Assembly: GCA_017529425.1 (NCBI GenBank) | Contig: JAFXNQ010000048.1 | Location: forward strand, 1 to 58,651 | DNA length: 58,651 nt | From: Bacteroidales bacterium | GTDB taxonomy: Bacteria; Bacteroidota; Bacteroidia; Bacteroidales; UBA932 | Reading direction: 5' to 3' | In this document: piece by piece, positions 15,938-24,404 of the stretch | Layout of the letters: each line of letters opens with the position of its first letter | Numbering within the stretch: position 1 is the stretch's first letter | Notes under the pieces: model-generated | What the model was told of the DNA's origin: nothing | Databases searched by the model: none | What the model saw: the letters and a program-made list of their open reading frames with translations, nothing else | Position numbers and translations under genes: made by a program

Positions 15938-18556
15938 ATGATAAAAAGGCTCCTTGCAATCGTGCTTCTGGCGGTGACGGTTCCCGCAGCGGCAAAAGTT
16001 GACGTTCTTTCACTTAAGGTTAACCATATGACATCCCCTGCGGGGGTGCTGGGTAATCCCACATTCAGTTGGATTGCGGTGAGCGACAGGCAATGCGACA
16101 GCCAGAGCGCTTACGAGATCAAAGTGACCGATTCCGGCGGACGCCCAGTCTGGAGTACAGGTAAAGTGCTTTCAAACAATTCAATCGCCGTAAAATACAC
16201 CGGGAGCGAGTTGAAGCCGGCATCCACTTATTTCTGGCAGGTTCGTGTTTGGGACGCTGCAGGGAAGGCGGGCAGTTGGAGCCAGAAAGGCTCTTTTGTT
16301 ACCGGATTGCCTCGTGAGGATTGGAAGGCCACGTGGATTGCTCCCGCAATGAGCGAGGCATCGCCGCTTGTGCGAGGCAGTTTTACAGTGAAGAAACCAG
16401 TGAAAAGCGCTGTGGCATATTTCACGGCTCACGGAGTGTATGAGGCTTTTTTGAACGGAGAGAAGATAGGCATAGCATATATGGCTCCGGGCTACACCAG
16501 CTACAATCACCATCTGATGTATCAGACATACGATGTTACGGAGATGCTGAAGCGTGGCGAGAATGTCGTGGGTGCAGAACTTGCCCGCGGCTGGCATCTG
16601 AGCAATATGGGGTGGAGCGACCCTACGCAGTACAAGCTTAACTTTGAAGGTGACAGGATGGCCTTCCTTGGCCAGATTGTGATAACATATAAGGATGGTT
16701 CTCAGGAGGTTGTGGCTACCAACGGCAGCTGGAAGGCCTCGACCGGCGGCGTGCTGCACAGCACGATCTACGACGGCGAGACGTTCGACGCCCGCAAGGT
16801 GCCGGAAGGGTGGTGCACCGCATCTTTCGACGCCTCCGGGTGGAAATCTGTCGAGACTCTGGATTATGGCTACGACAACCTCGCCCCTCAGACCTGCGAG
16901 CCTGTTTTGACCCACGAACTGATGCCAGCAAAGGAGCTGATAGTGACCCCTAAGGGGGAGCTTGTGATAGATTTTGGCCAGAACCTGGTGGGGAGCGAGG
17001 TGCTATCTTACTCCGGAAAGCCGGGGCAGGAGATAACCGTATCCCACGCGGAGGTGCTGGATGAGAACGGCAATTTTTACACCCATAACCTGCGCAGTGC
17101 CAAGGCTCAGAGCAAGTATATCTGTGACGGGAAGCGGCGTGACTATACCACCCGTTTCACCTTCTACGGATTCAGGTACATCAAACTGGAGGGTATTCCC
17201 AAGGATGAAATAAATCTTGACGATATAGAGGCTCACGTGCGTTATTCCGACCTGGACGCCACCGGCGTTTTTGAGTGTTCCAACCCGCTGGTGAACCAGC
17301 TCCAGAGCAACATACAGTGGGGCCTTCGCGGCAATTTCGTGGATATACCCACCGACTGCCCCCAGCGTGACGAGCGTCTGGGCTGGACGGGTGACGCGGA
17401 GATTTTTGCCCGTACCGCAACATTCAACCGTGCCACTTATGCCTTTTACAGCAAATGGCTAAAGGACCTTGCATTTGACCAGCTGCCCGACGGACAGGTG
17501 ACAGATATCGTCCCTATGGTGCACGGCCTTGTGGGCGCAGGTCACGTCGGCTGGGCCGATGCCGCCACCATAATCCCCTGGACGCTGTATATGGCATACG
17601 GAGACCCCCAGGTGCTTGAGGATCAGTATGACAGTATGAAGAAGTGGGTGGATTACATTATCGGTGCCGCGGGCGAAAGCTACCTTTGGAACACCGGTTG
17701 GCACTATGGTGACTGGCTTGCCTTTGATGTGGACAATGATGTGGCCGGCCGCTCTTCTGTGACTTACGTCCCGCTGCTGCAGCAGTGCCACTTTGCAAAT
17801 TCGGCAACAATTATGGCCGATGCCGCCAGGGTATTAGGTCATACAGATGACGAACTCTACTACCGCAATGTCGCAGCAAAGGCCCGCGAGGCTTTCTGCA
17901 AGACATATATGACCGCCGACGGCTATTTGGTTTCGCACACCCAGACCGCCTATGTGGTGGCGCTGGCATACGATATGATTCCTGAGGAGATGCGCCCGCT
18001 GGTGGCTTCAAGACTCAAAGAGAGGGTAGAAAGCTATGGTCACATTACCACAGGTTTCCTTGGTACATCCCACGTTACCACAGCCCTTTCATTATGCGGG
18101 CTTGACGATGTGGCTTACAATCTTCTGCTTCACGAAGGGTATCCCGGCTGGCTCTATCCCGTGAAGATGGGGGCAACTACCATCTGGGAGAGGTGGAATT
18201 CCATGATGCCCGACGGTACCATCCCGGACAATGGTATGAACTCCTTTAATCACTACTCCTACGGCGCGATAGGGGATTGGCTGTACCGCGAGGCGGCGGG
18301 GCTGAAAGAGGCTGAGCCTGGCTTCAAGAAAATATGCATCAAACCCCATCCGGGCGGTGGCTTTACCTTCATGAAGGCACAGCAGAACACCCCGTATGGT
18401 TGGGCGGTATCATCCTGGAGGATAGAGGGCAATATCTTTACGCTGGAGGTTGAAGTTCCGTTCAACGCCACTGCGGATGTTTATGTCCCCTCTTCCGATG
18501 GCTATACCCGCCACGAGGTCGGCAGCGGCCATTATGTTTTTTCAAGTGAAATATAG
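15938..18556 (+). CDS. Alpha-L-rhamnosidase, glycoside hydrolase family 78
   Basis: Releases terminal alpha-L-rhamnose from plant or bacterial glycans. The 872-residue protein has a Sec signal peptide (MIKRLLAIVLLAVTVPAAAK), beta-sandwich N-terminal domains (fibronectin-like WxAxSxRxxxQSAYEIKV region and a Bac_rhamnosid_N region with GPGYTSYNHHLMYQTYDVT), the (alpha/alpha)6 catalytic domain and a C-terminal beta domain. The GH78 signature DCPQRDERLGWTGDAE lies at about residues 473-488, with the general acid Glu in DER; the second Glu is in TTIWERWNS. The reading frame continues far upstream into proC antisense, but the ATG at 15938 begins the signal peptide. The enzyme is predicted periplasmic. 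No SusC/SusD pair is adjacent. Confidence 0.95.
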   Translation: MIKRLLAIVLLAVTVPAAAKVDVLSLKVNHMTSPAGVLGNPTFSWIAVSDRQCDSQSAYEIKVTDSGGRPVWSTGKVLSNNSIAVKYTGSELKPASTYFWQVRVWDAAGKAGSWSQKGSFVTGLPREDWKATWIAPAMSEASPLVRGSFTVKKPVKSAVAYFTAHGVYEAFLNGEKIGIAYMAPGYTSYNHHLMYQTYDVTEMLKRGENVVGAELARGWHLSNMGWSDPTQYKLNFEGDRMAFLGQIVITYKDGSQEVVATNGSWKASTGGVLHSTIYDGETFDARKVPEGWCTASFDASGWKSVETLDYGYDNLAPQTCEPVLTHELMPAKELIVTPKGELVIDFGQNLVGSEVLSYSGKPGQEITVSHAEVLDENGNFYTHNLRSAKAQSKYICDGKRRDYTTRFTFYGFRYIKLEGIPKDEINLDDIEAHVRYSDLDATGVFECSNPLVNQLQSNIQWGLRGNFVDIPTDCPQRDERLGWTGDAEIFARTATFNRATYAFYSKWLKDLAFDQLPDGQVTDIVPMVHGLVGAGHVGWADAATIIPWTLYMAYGDPQVLEDQYDSMKKWVDYIIGAAGESYLWNTGWHYGDWLAFDVDNDVAGRSSVTYVPLLQQCHFANSATIMADAARVLGHTDDELYYRNVAAKAREAFCKTYMTADGYLVSHTQTAYVVALAYDMIPEEMRPLVASRLKERVESYGHITTGFLGTSHVTTALSLCGLDDVAYNLLLHEGYPGWLYPVKMGATTIWERWNSMMPDGTIPDNGMNSFNHYSYGAIGDWLYREAAGLKEAEPGFKKICIKPHPGGGFTFMKAQQNTPYGWAVSSWRIEGNIFTLEVEVPFNATADVYVPSSDGYTRHEVGSGHYVFSSEI

Positions 18557-18577
18557 CGGAATATCAATTTAGTTTGA

Positions 18578-18585
18578 TAAATTTG
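18578..18585 (+). promoter_or_regulatory. -7 promoter element of the cytochrome/FGE-like gene
   Basis: TAAATTTG followed after 4 nt (CACG) by the ATG at 18590; leaderless arrangement. It indicates that the cytochrome, Gfo/Idh and isomerase genes form their own operon separate from the GH78 gene. Confidence 0.6.
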
Positions 18586-18589
18586 CACG

Positions 18590-20101
18590 ATGCGCAATAA
18601 GAAAACAGTCTGGTTTACATTAGGTGGCTTTGTCGTGGGGTTCGCCCTGATGATAGTGCTCAACTCTTTTTATGTAAAGAGCTCGTCAAACGAGAGTTGC
18701 ATGTCGTGCCACGTGCACACCGAGGCAGACTCGTTATGGATGCTCTCAATGCATTATCGCAACTCCAGCGGCGTGGTCACAGATTGCGCGGAGTGCCACC
18801 TGCCCGCCGATACCCCTTCCGAGCATTTCATAGCCAAGGCTAAGATGGGGACTAAGGACCTCTTCAGCTATATCTTCAAGGATAAGAGCAAGATCAACTG
18901 GGAGGCAAAGCGCGAGCTTGATTATGCATCAAAGATAGTTTTCAACTCCTCCTGCAAGAAGTGTCATCAGGATCTTTTCCCTGAGGGAATCTCAGACGAT
19001 GCACTCATCAGCCACCTCTATTACGAAGATCACGAAAAAGACTATAACCTGCAGTGTATCAACTGCCATCTGGATGCAGGGCACTTCAACCCCAGCTACC
19101 GGCACGGACACAGTATCTCTGCTAATGACGTGAGTCTGCCCGATATGGACCCTTATACCGAGGCGGCTACCGTGACCGGCTTTGCCAGCTTTACCGAGAC
19201 AGTACCCGGTACGGTCTGCGCCATTAGTATGATAGCCGTTCCCGGCGGTACGTTTGAGATGGGGTCTCCGGAAAAAGAGCCGTTCCACAAGGCCGACGAG
19301 GGCCCGGTGCGCAAAGTCACCGTATCGGACTTCTTTATGTCCGAGATTGAAGTTACCTGGACGCAGTACTGGTCGTTCTTCCTGGAAACCCAGTCTCCCG
19401 GAAGGACTGCACCGGAGAAGATATACGCCAACAACACCCGCGATGATATCGATGCCGTCAGCGGCCCCACGCCTCCTTACGGAGCGCCCGACCAGGGTTG
19501 GGGCAAGGGAGACCGCCCGGCTATCACAATGACTCACTATGGGGCTGAGACCTTCTGCCAGTGGCTGTCGCTCAAGACCGGTCGCAAGTACCGCCTCCCT
19601 ACCGAGGCGGAGTGGGAGTATGCAGCCCGTGGAGGTACATCGACCCCGTATTATTTTGAGGGCAACCCCAAGAAGTTTACCTCAGGACGCCTGTTCGGCG
19701 CTGATACGGCAGTGATTGCCAGCAATGTGGTCTATGCGCTCAACAGTCATAACCGTACCGGCCTTCCCGACAAGATGGCGTCCAATCCGTTCGGCCTGAA
19801 GAATATGCTGGGTAACGTGATGGAGTACTGCTCCGACTGGTATGCGGAGGATGCCTACAGCAAGATGGCCGATGGCGCGGTTGACCCCAAAGGTCCTGAC
19901 AGCGGTGAAGAGCACGTCGTGCGCGGTGGTTATTACCTTTCCGATGCCGCCGATCTGCGGTGCGCAGCCCGCGCCCATACAGAGCACGACGCCTGGTTGA
20001 AGACCGACCCTCAGGTGCCCAAGAGTATCTGGTGGTATTCCGACATCAAAGGAATCGGCTTCCGCGTAGTGTGCGAAGTTCCGGAAGAAATAAAACAATA
20101 A
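18590..20101 (+). CDS. Tetraheme cytochrome c (NapC/NrfH type) fused to an FGE/SUMF1-like domain
   Basis: A 503-residue two-domain protein. Residues 8-28 form an N-terminal membrane anchor. Four CxxCH heme motifs follow at residues 37-41, 66-70, 122-126 and 156-160, spaced as in NapC/NirT/NrfH quinol dehydrogenases facing the periplasm. From about residue 212 the sequence is a formylglycine-generating-enzyme (SUMF1/EgtB/PvdO) fold: IAVPGGTFEMGS, RLPTEAEWEYAARGG, NVMEYCSDW, VVRGGYY, and GIGFRVV at the end. The Cys pair that binds copper in true FGE is missing: the region reads RGGYYLSDAADLRC. So it is not expected to activate sulfatases, and no sulfatase is nearby. It lies 12 nt upstream of the Gfo/Idh gene. 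The substrate is unknown. Confidence 0.9.
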   Translation: MRNKKTVWFTLGGFVVGFALMIVLNSFYVKSSSNESCMSCHVHTEADSLWMLSMHYRNSSGVVTDCAECHLPADTPSEHFIAKAKMGTKDLFSYIFKDKSKINWEAKRELDYASKIVFNSSCKKCHQDLFPEGISDDALISHLYYEDHEKDYNLQCINCHLDAGHFNPSYRHGHSISANDVSLPDMDPYTEAATVTGFASFTETVPGTVCAISMIAVPGGTFEMGSPEKEPFHKADEGPVRKVTVSDFFMSEIEVTWTQYWSFFLETQSPGRTAPEKIYANNTRDDIDAVSGPTPPYGAPDQGWGKGDRPAITMTHYGAETFCQWLSLKTGRKYRLPTEAEWEYAARGGTSTPYYFEGNPKKFTSGRLFGADTAVIASNVVYALNSHNRTGLPDKMASNPFGLKNMLGNVMEYCSDWYAEDAYSKMADGAVDPKGPDSGEEHVVRGGYYLSDAADLRCAARAHTEHDAWLKTDPQVPKSIWWYSDIKGIGFRVVCEVPEEIKQ

Positions 20102-20113
20102 AACAGATATAAT

Positions 20114-21487
20114 ATGAGCAAGATTTCAAGACGCGACTTTTTTGGCTGCACCGCAGCTTTGGGCGGTTCGGCATTGCTGGCTTCAAGCCCGCTGCTGGCT
20201 TCATGCAGTGGTGACAAATCTGCAAAGATGGTCCCCCTGCGCAGCCCCGAAGAGTACTACATCCCTGTTATGGACGACAAGGCCGCTGACGGCCGCGAAC
20301 TCAAGGCCGGCCTGGTCGGTTGCGGCGGACGCGGTACCGGTGCCGTTGCAAATATGCTGGAAGCCGCATCTGGCATCAAATTCACCGCTTTTGGCGACGT
20401 GTTTGCCGACAGGATAGAAGAGGCCATCTCGGATCTCACAGAATGGGGTTACGATGTATCCGGAGTCCAGAAGTTTGTGGGTTTTGACGCATATAAGAAG
20501 GTGATTGACAGCGGTGTGGACGTTGTAATCCTAACTACGCCCCCGTTGTTCCGTCCCTATCATTTTGAATATGCCGTTTCCAAGGGTGTCCACGCATTCC
20601 TTGAGAAACCGGTGGCTGTTGATGCAAAGGGTTGCCGTACTGTGATCAAGGCTGCCAAGCAGGCTCAGGCCAAAAAGCTGGCTGTAGTGACCGGTACCCA
20701 GCGTCACCACCAGCGCGGTTACGTGGCCGGATTTGAAAAGATTCAGCAAGGTATGATTGGTGAAATCACCGGCGGTAACGTATATTGGAACCAGGGTATG
20801 CTCTGGTATCGCGAGCGTGAAAAGGGCTGGAGCGATATGGAATGGGCTATCCGCGACTGGGTCAACTGGAAGTTCCTCTCAGGTGACCACATCGTGGAGC
20901 AGCACGTACACAATATCGATGTATTTATGTGGATGATGGGTGGTGCCCACCCGATCAAGGCGACAGGTTTCGGAAGCCGTCAGAGACGCGTTACCGGCGA
21001 CCAGTACGACAATTTCTCCATCGATTTCGAGTTCGAGAACGGCGTGCACCTGCACTCTATGTCCCGCCAGATAAATGGTTGTTCAAACAACGTGAGCGAG
21101 GTTGTCCGCGGTACCAAGGGATGGTGGAATTCGGAGGACGGCGCTATCCGCGATTACAGCGGCAACGTGCTGTGGCAATATGATACCAAGGCAGAAGAGG
21201 CCAACTACAAGCAGTACAGCGCTTATGTGCTCGAGCACGTGGATCTTATCAACCATATCCGCAAGGGTGAGGGGATAGACCAGGCCACCGAGACCGCTAT
21301 GTCGACACTTGCCGGCGTGATGGGCCGTGAGGCGGCTTATACAGGCAAGACCATTACCTGGGACGAGATTATGGGTATGGATATGGATTACCTCCCCGGC
21401 GAACCCGATACTCTGACTCTCTGCACCCTCGATGCCGTGCAGCATCCGGTAATAGCCGTTCCCGGCGATAACAATTCAGAAGAATAA
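20114..21487 (+). CDS. Tat-exported Gfo/Idh/MocA-family oxidoreductase lipoprotein
   Basis: Predicted periplasmic NAD(P)-dependent sugar or glycoside oxidoreductase. The 457-residue protein starts with a twin-arginine signal (SRRDFFG) and a lipobox (LLASC near residue 34). The Rossmann motif VGCGGRGTGA is at about residues 73-82, the EKPVA cofactor/catalytic Lys motif follows at LEKPVAVDAKG, and the C-terminal alpha/beta domain contains GDHIVEQHVHNIDVFMW. Tat export suggests that the enzyme folds with its nucleotide bound, as for glucose-fructose oxidoreductase. GH109-type NAD-dependent glycosidases are an alternative from the same superfamily. It sits between the cytochrome fusion and a TIM-barrel gene whose start overlaps its stop (TAATG). 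Confidence 0.92.
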   Translation: MSKISRRDFFGCTAALGGSALLASSPLLASCSGDKSAKMVPLRSPEEYYIPVMDDKAADGRELKAGLVGCGGRGTGAVANMLEAASGIKFTAFGDVFADRIEEAISDLTEWGYDVSGVQKFVGFDAYKKVIDSGVDVVILTTPPLFRPYHFEYAVSKGVHAFLEKPVAVDAKGCRTVIKAAKQAQAKKLAVVTGTQRHHQRGYVAGFEKIQQGMIGEITGGNVYWNQGMLWYREREKGWSDMEWAIRDWVNWKFLSGDHIVEQHVHNIDVFMWMMGGAHPIKATGFGSRQRRVTGDQYDNFSIDFEFENGVHLHSMSRQINGCSNNVSEVVRGTKGWWNSEDGAIRDYSGNVLWQYDTKAEEANYKQYSAYVLEHVDLINHIRKGEGIDQATETAMSTLAGVMGREAAYTGKTITWDEIMGMDMDYLPGEPDTLTLCTLDAVQHPVIAVPGDNNSEE

Positions 21488-22398
21488 TGCGCGCTATGAA
21501 CAGAAAAGAATTCTTCAAGACCTCCCTTTTCGGAGCGGCAGCGGTAGCTGCGGCCCCCTCGCTTCTGGCTTCCTGCTGCAACGCGGAGAAAAAACCTGAT
21601 ACCGGCGCTGTTCTGAACATTTCGTTCCAAACCGGCAAGGCCCTGGGCGAGAGTTATGCAGAGAAGATGGATTATTGCGAATCCCTTGGCGTTACAGGTT
21701 TTGAGCCGGGCGGATGGGACCTCGTAAATGATTTCGATGCTATATCAAAGGCTATCGAAGGGCGCAACCTCAAGATTTCTGCAATCTGCGCCGGCTTCGA
21801 GGGGTTTATCCTTGCCGATGATCCTGTTCAGAAAGAGGCGTTTGATACCTCTATGCGCCGCATCGTGGAGGCTGCCGGAGCAATAGGCTCTACCGGTGTC
21901 ATCATGGTGCCGGCATTCTCCCGCCAGGAGCCCTGCAAGCCCAATAATCAGGAGACTTACGACTACTTGTGCAATGAACTCCATGAACTTGGCGAGTTTG
22001 CCGTTAAATGCGGTACTACCGTAATCCTGGAGCCGCTTAACCGCCGCGAGTGCTTCTACCTCCGCCTGGTTCCTGCTGCAGCTGCTATCTGCCGTGATGC
22101 CAAGAGCGAGGGTGTCAAGTGCATGGGCGATTTCTGGCACATGCAGGAGGAGACCAGCGATTATGCAGCGCTGATCTCTGCACGTGACTATCTGCAGCAC
22201 ATCCACATCGCAAGCCGTGCAAACCGTTGCAATCCTGGCGAAGACGGCGACGTGGATAACTACGTGGAAGGTTTCCGCGCTCTCAAGGAGATGGGTTACG
22301 ACAAGTACATCAGCCTTGAATGCGGCAGCATCGGCGATCCCGCTGTCACAACCCCCGCTGCCGTAGAGCTCATCCGTAACCAGTGGGAACAGGCGTAG
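21487..22398 (+). CDS. Exported sugar phosphate isomerase/epimerase-like TIM-barrel lipoprotein
   Basis: A 303-residue member of the xylose isomerase-like TIM-barrel superfamily (AP_endonuc_2 fold). It has a lipoprotein signal resembling a weak Tat signal (NRKEFFK) ending at LLASCC. The metal-site residues expected in the family are present: Glu in VILEPLNRR, Asp in MGDFWHM, His in HIHIASR, and Glu in SLECGS. The start at 21487 is chosen because the ATG overlaps the upstream TAA (TAATG coupling); ATG 21496 (MNRKEFF) is a good alternative. In other Bacteroidota, enzymes of this family act with Gfo/Idh partners on 3-keto-sugars; that role is inferred here from context only. Confidence 0.88.
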   Translation: MRAMNRKEFFKTSLFGAAAVAAAPSLLASCCNAEKKPDTGAVLNISFQTGKALGESYAEKMDYCESLGVTGFEPGGWDLVNDFDAISKAIEGRNLKISAICAGFEGFILADDPVQKEAFDTSMRRIVEAAGAIGSTGVIMVPAFSRQEPCKPNNQETYDYLCNELHELGEFAVKCGTTVILEPLNRRECFYLRLVPAAAAICRDAKSEGVKCMGDFWHMQEETSDYAALISARDYLQHIHIASRANRCNPGEDGDVDNYVEGFRALKEMGYDKYISLECGSIGDPAVTTPAAVELIRNQWEQA

Positions 22399-22404
22399 AG
22401 CCCG

Positions 22405-24312
22405 CTACCATAACTTACAGGTAAGGCCGGCAACGAGCCAGAAGCCGGGCTGGGGGATGTCTCCAAAATCATAATATGTGCGGTTCAACAGGTTGTTGAG
22501 TCGCACATATATGTTGTAGTGAGGTGCATCGTAACCGAGACGGGCATCCAGAAGCCAGTATGGTTTGATGAGTTGTGACTCTGTGGCGCGGTCTATATAA
22601 CGTGCAGATAGGTTTGCGGAAAGTCTCCGCCAGATATGTATGTCACTGCTGGCAGTAAACTTGTGCCGTACATATTCCATAGAGTAGAGGCTCCGCAAAT
22701 TCTCGTCCAAAACCTTATTCTGGCTGATGTGGCTGTATCCGAGATTTATCTCGCGCACGGGGAAGCTGTTTATGCGCAGCATGGATGCGGGTGAGATCCT
22801 GAGCGTTATCTCCTGGCCAAAGGTGTTCAGCACCGTGTGGTTGACGCTTGTCCACGGGGCGTCTTCGCCGGCGGTGGTGTCCATTATCCAGTCTATCATA
22901 TCATAGCCGCGGTTGTAGTAGATTGTCGCCACGGCGCGCAGCCCGGTGGCCAGATACTTGATCCCGCCCTCGGCAGAGTGCAACTTCTCTGCTTTCAGGT
23001 TGGGGTCGGCTTTGTGCCCGCCTACAGAGTAGTAGAGTTCCGTAAAGGTCGGCATACGGTACGATGTGTTGTATGAGCCGTATAGCCTCAGGTTTTCGTT
23101 TACTTTGAAACTGATGTCGGCGCCGGGAAAGATTCTTATCCCCTCGCTGTTTCCGGTGTTGTAAACTGCGGTAAGACCGGCAGAAGCACTTAACCGTTCA
23201 AGTGTGATATTGTGTTCGAGGAACAGGTTGAATGCCGTGCGTTGTAGGCCGCAGACATACTTTCCATCCGGAGTCTCCAGTTTTTCGCCAAGGTTGGTGC
23301 TCTGGATGGCTTCGTGACGGGCTTCTGCGCCAAAGGCCGTACGCCCCAGACGGGTGTCGGTGTTGAAGTTGAGGTTTGCTCCTAACACGTTGGTCCGGTG
23401 ATAGTTGAACGGATATAAGTCAGCCGCGCCGCGAAACAGTTCAAAACGGTCTTCCCCGTGATTCCAATACAGGGCCGGGGAGAAGTGCAATTTGCCACCC
23501 CCTTCGCTCTTTATCGCCGCAAATGTTTTGAGTGTATGCTCAAACTGGTCGTCGTATTTGGGACTGTAGAATGTGCTAGAGCCGAAATCTTTGTTGCTGA
23601 CGCCCACTTGCCATTCAAGAGAGCGGGTTTCGAACAGGTGGCTGCCGTGATAGAATGCCTTGAAGGCTCCAAAATCGTTGTTGGGAGTCCCTTTTGCGTT
23701 GCGCTTGAAGCCGTCGCTTCTCTGATAACCGACTGAAAGCATGTTGGTTGTATGGTGCCCTCCCAACGCCGCCGACATATTGGCGTTGACATAGTTGAAA
23801 GAGCCGCCCTCAAGGTTTATTGAAGCCGATGTGGCGGGATTCTGCCTGGTTACGATGTTAATGGCCCCCAGCAGGGACGATGTCCCATATATGCGCGCTG
23901 CAGGCCCCTCCAGCACCTCAATGTGGTCTATATCGCACATGTTGACCGGGAAATCAACCGAGTTGTGCCCTGTCTGCGGGTCGGTGACATTGATTCCGTT
24001 CAGCAGTACCGCAACCTGGTTGTAGGTACCGCCGCGCATACTGACATCGGTCTGCATTCCGAATGCGCCACGCTGTCGCACATCTACTCCGAGTGCGTAT
24101 TTGAGCAGGTCGTTCACGTTTTCGGCGGGTGAAGACGCGATTGCCACGCTGTCCATAACTGTCACAATCCTGGCGCTTTGATGCATCGCAATCGGCACCC
24201 TGGCCGCCGTCACCGCCACGGAATCGATGGAATACTCCTGTGCCGCCGCCCGCGGGCTCCAGAGCGTCGCGGCCGCCATCGCCACTACAATGCAAATAAC
24301 AAGCCTCCTCAT
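22405..24312 (-). CDS. TonB-dependent outer-membrane receptor (BtuB/FepA-like)
   Basis: A 635-residue outer-membrane transporter energised by TonB. It has a Sec signal peptide (to about residue 24, AAAQEY), a TonB box-like start YSIDSVAVTA, the plug domain (about 35-150: VNDLLKYALGVDVRQRG, VSMRGGTYNQVAVLLNG, IEVLEGPAARIYG, GAINIVT) and a 22-stranded-type barrel ending in aromatic Trp (LTCKLW). It lacks the N-terminal carboxypeptidase-like and SusC signatures, so it is more like a cofactor or metal-chelate receptor than a glycan importer. The substrate cannot be told. It is convergent with the isomerase gene, only 6 nt apart, and is transcribed alone from a promoter 8 nt upstream of its ATG. 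Confidence 0.93.
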   Translation of the reverse strand: MRRLVICIVVAMAAATLWSPRAAAQEYSIDSVAVTAARVPIAMHQSARIVTVMDSVAIASSPAENVNDLLKYALGVDVRQRGAFGMQTDVSMRGGTYNQVAVLLNGINVTDPQTGHNSVDFPVNMCDIDHIEVLEGPAARIYGTSSLLGAINIVTRQNPATSASINLEGGSFNYVNANMSAALGGHHTTNMLSVGYQRSDGFKRNAKGTPNNDFGAFKAFYHGSHLFETRSLEWQVGVSNKDFGSSTFYSPKYDDQFEHTLKTFAAIKSEGGGKLHFSPALYWNHGEDRFELFRGAADLYPFNYHRTNVLGANLNFNTDTRLGRTAFGAEARHEAIQSTNLGEKLETPDGKYVCGLQRTAFNLFLEHNITLERLSASAGLTAVYNTGNSEGIRIFPGADISFKVNENLRLYGSYNTSYRMPTFTELYYSVGGHKADPNLKAEKLHSAEGGIKYLATGLRAVATIYYNRGYDMIDWIMDTTAGEDAPWTSVNHTVLNTFGQEITLRISPASMLRINSFPVREINLGYSHISQNKVLDENLRSLYSMEYVRHKFTASSDIHIWRRLSANLSARYIDRATESQLIKPYWLLDARLGYDAPHYNIYVRLNNLLNRTYYDFGDIPQPGFWLVAGLTCKLW

Positions 24313-24320
24313 AGCGGCTG

Positions 24321-24328
24321 CAAAGATA
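24321..24328 (-). promoter_or_regulatory. -7 promoter element of the TonB-dependent receptor gene
   Basis: TATCTTTG on the minus strand, 8 nt from the ATG at 24312; very short leader. Confidence 0.6.
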
Positions 24329-24348
24329 AACTTTTCAATACATTAGAA

Positions 24349-24379
24349 TTGGTATTTCTGGCAAAAACGCTTAACTTTG
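24349..24379 (+). promoter_or_regulatory. Promoter of the 42-residue peptide/fimbrillin-like operon
   Basis: -33 TTG at 24349-24351 and -7 TAACTTTG at 24372-24379, spaced 20 nt. The second fimbrillin-like gene has the same architecture (27136-27166). An 8-bp inverted repeat overlaps the -7 element. Confidence 0.75.
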
Positions 24380-24395
24380 AAAAAACCAGTTAAGC
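24369..24395. repeat. Perfect 8-bp inverted repeat over the -7 element
   Basis: GCTTAACT (24369-24376) and AGTTAAGC (24388-24395) are exact inverted copies separated by 11 nt. The left arm overlaps the start of the -7 element and the right arm falls in the leader. This could be a repressor operator; a hairpin at the RNA 5' end is less likely because the left arm would lie upstream of the transcription start. Confidence 0.7.
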
Positions 24396-24404
24396 AAAAT
24401 TACG

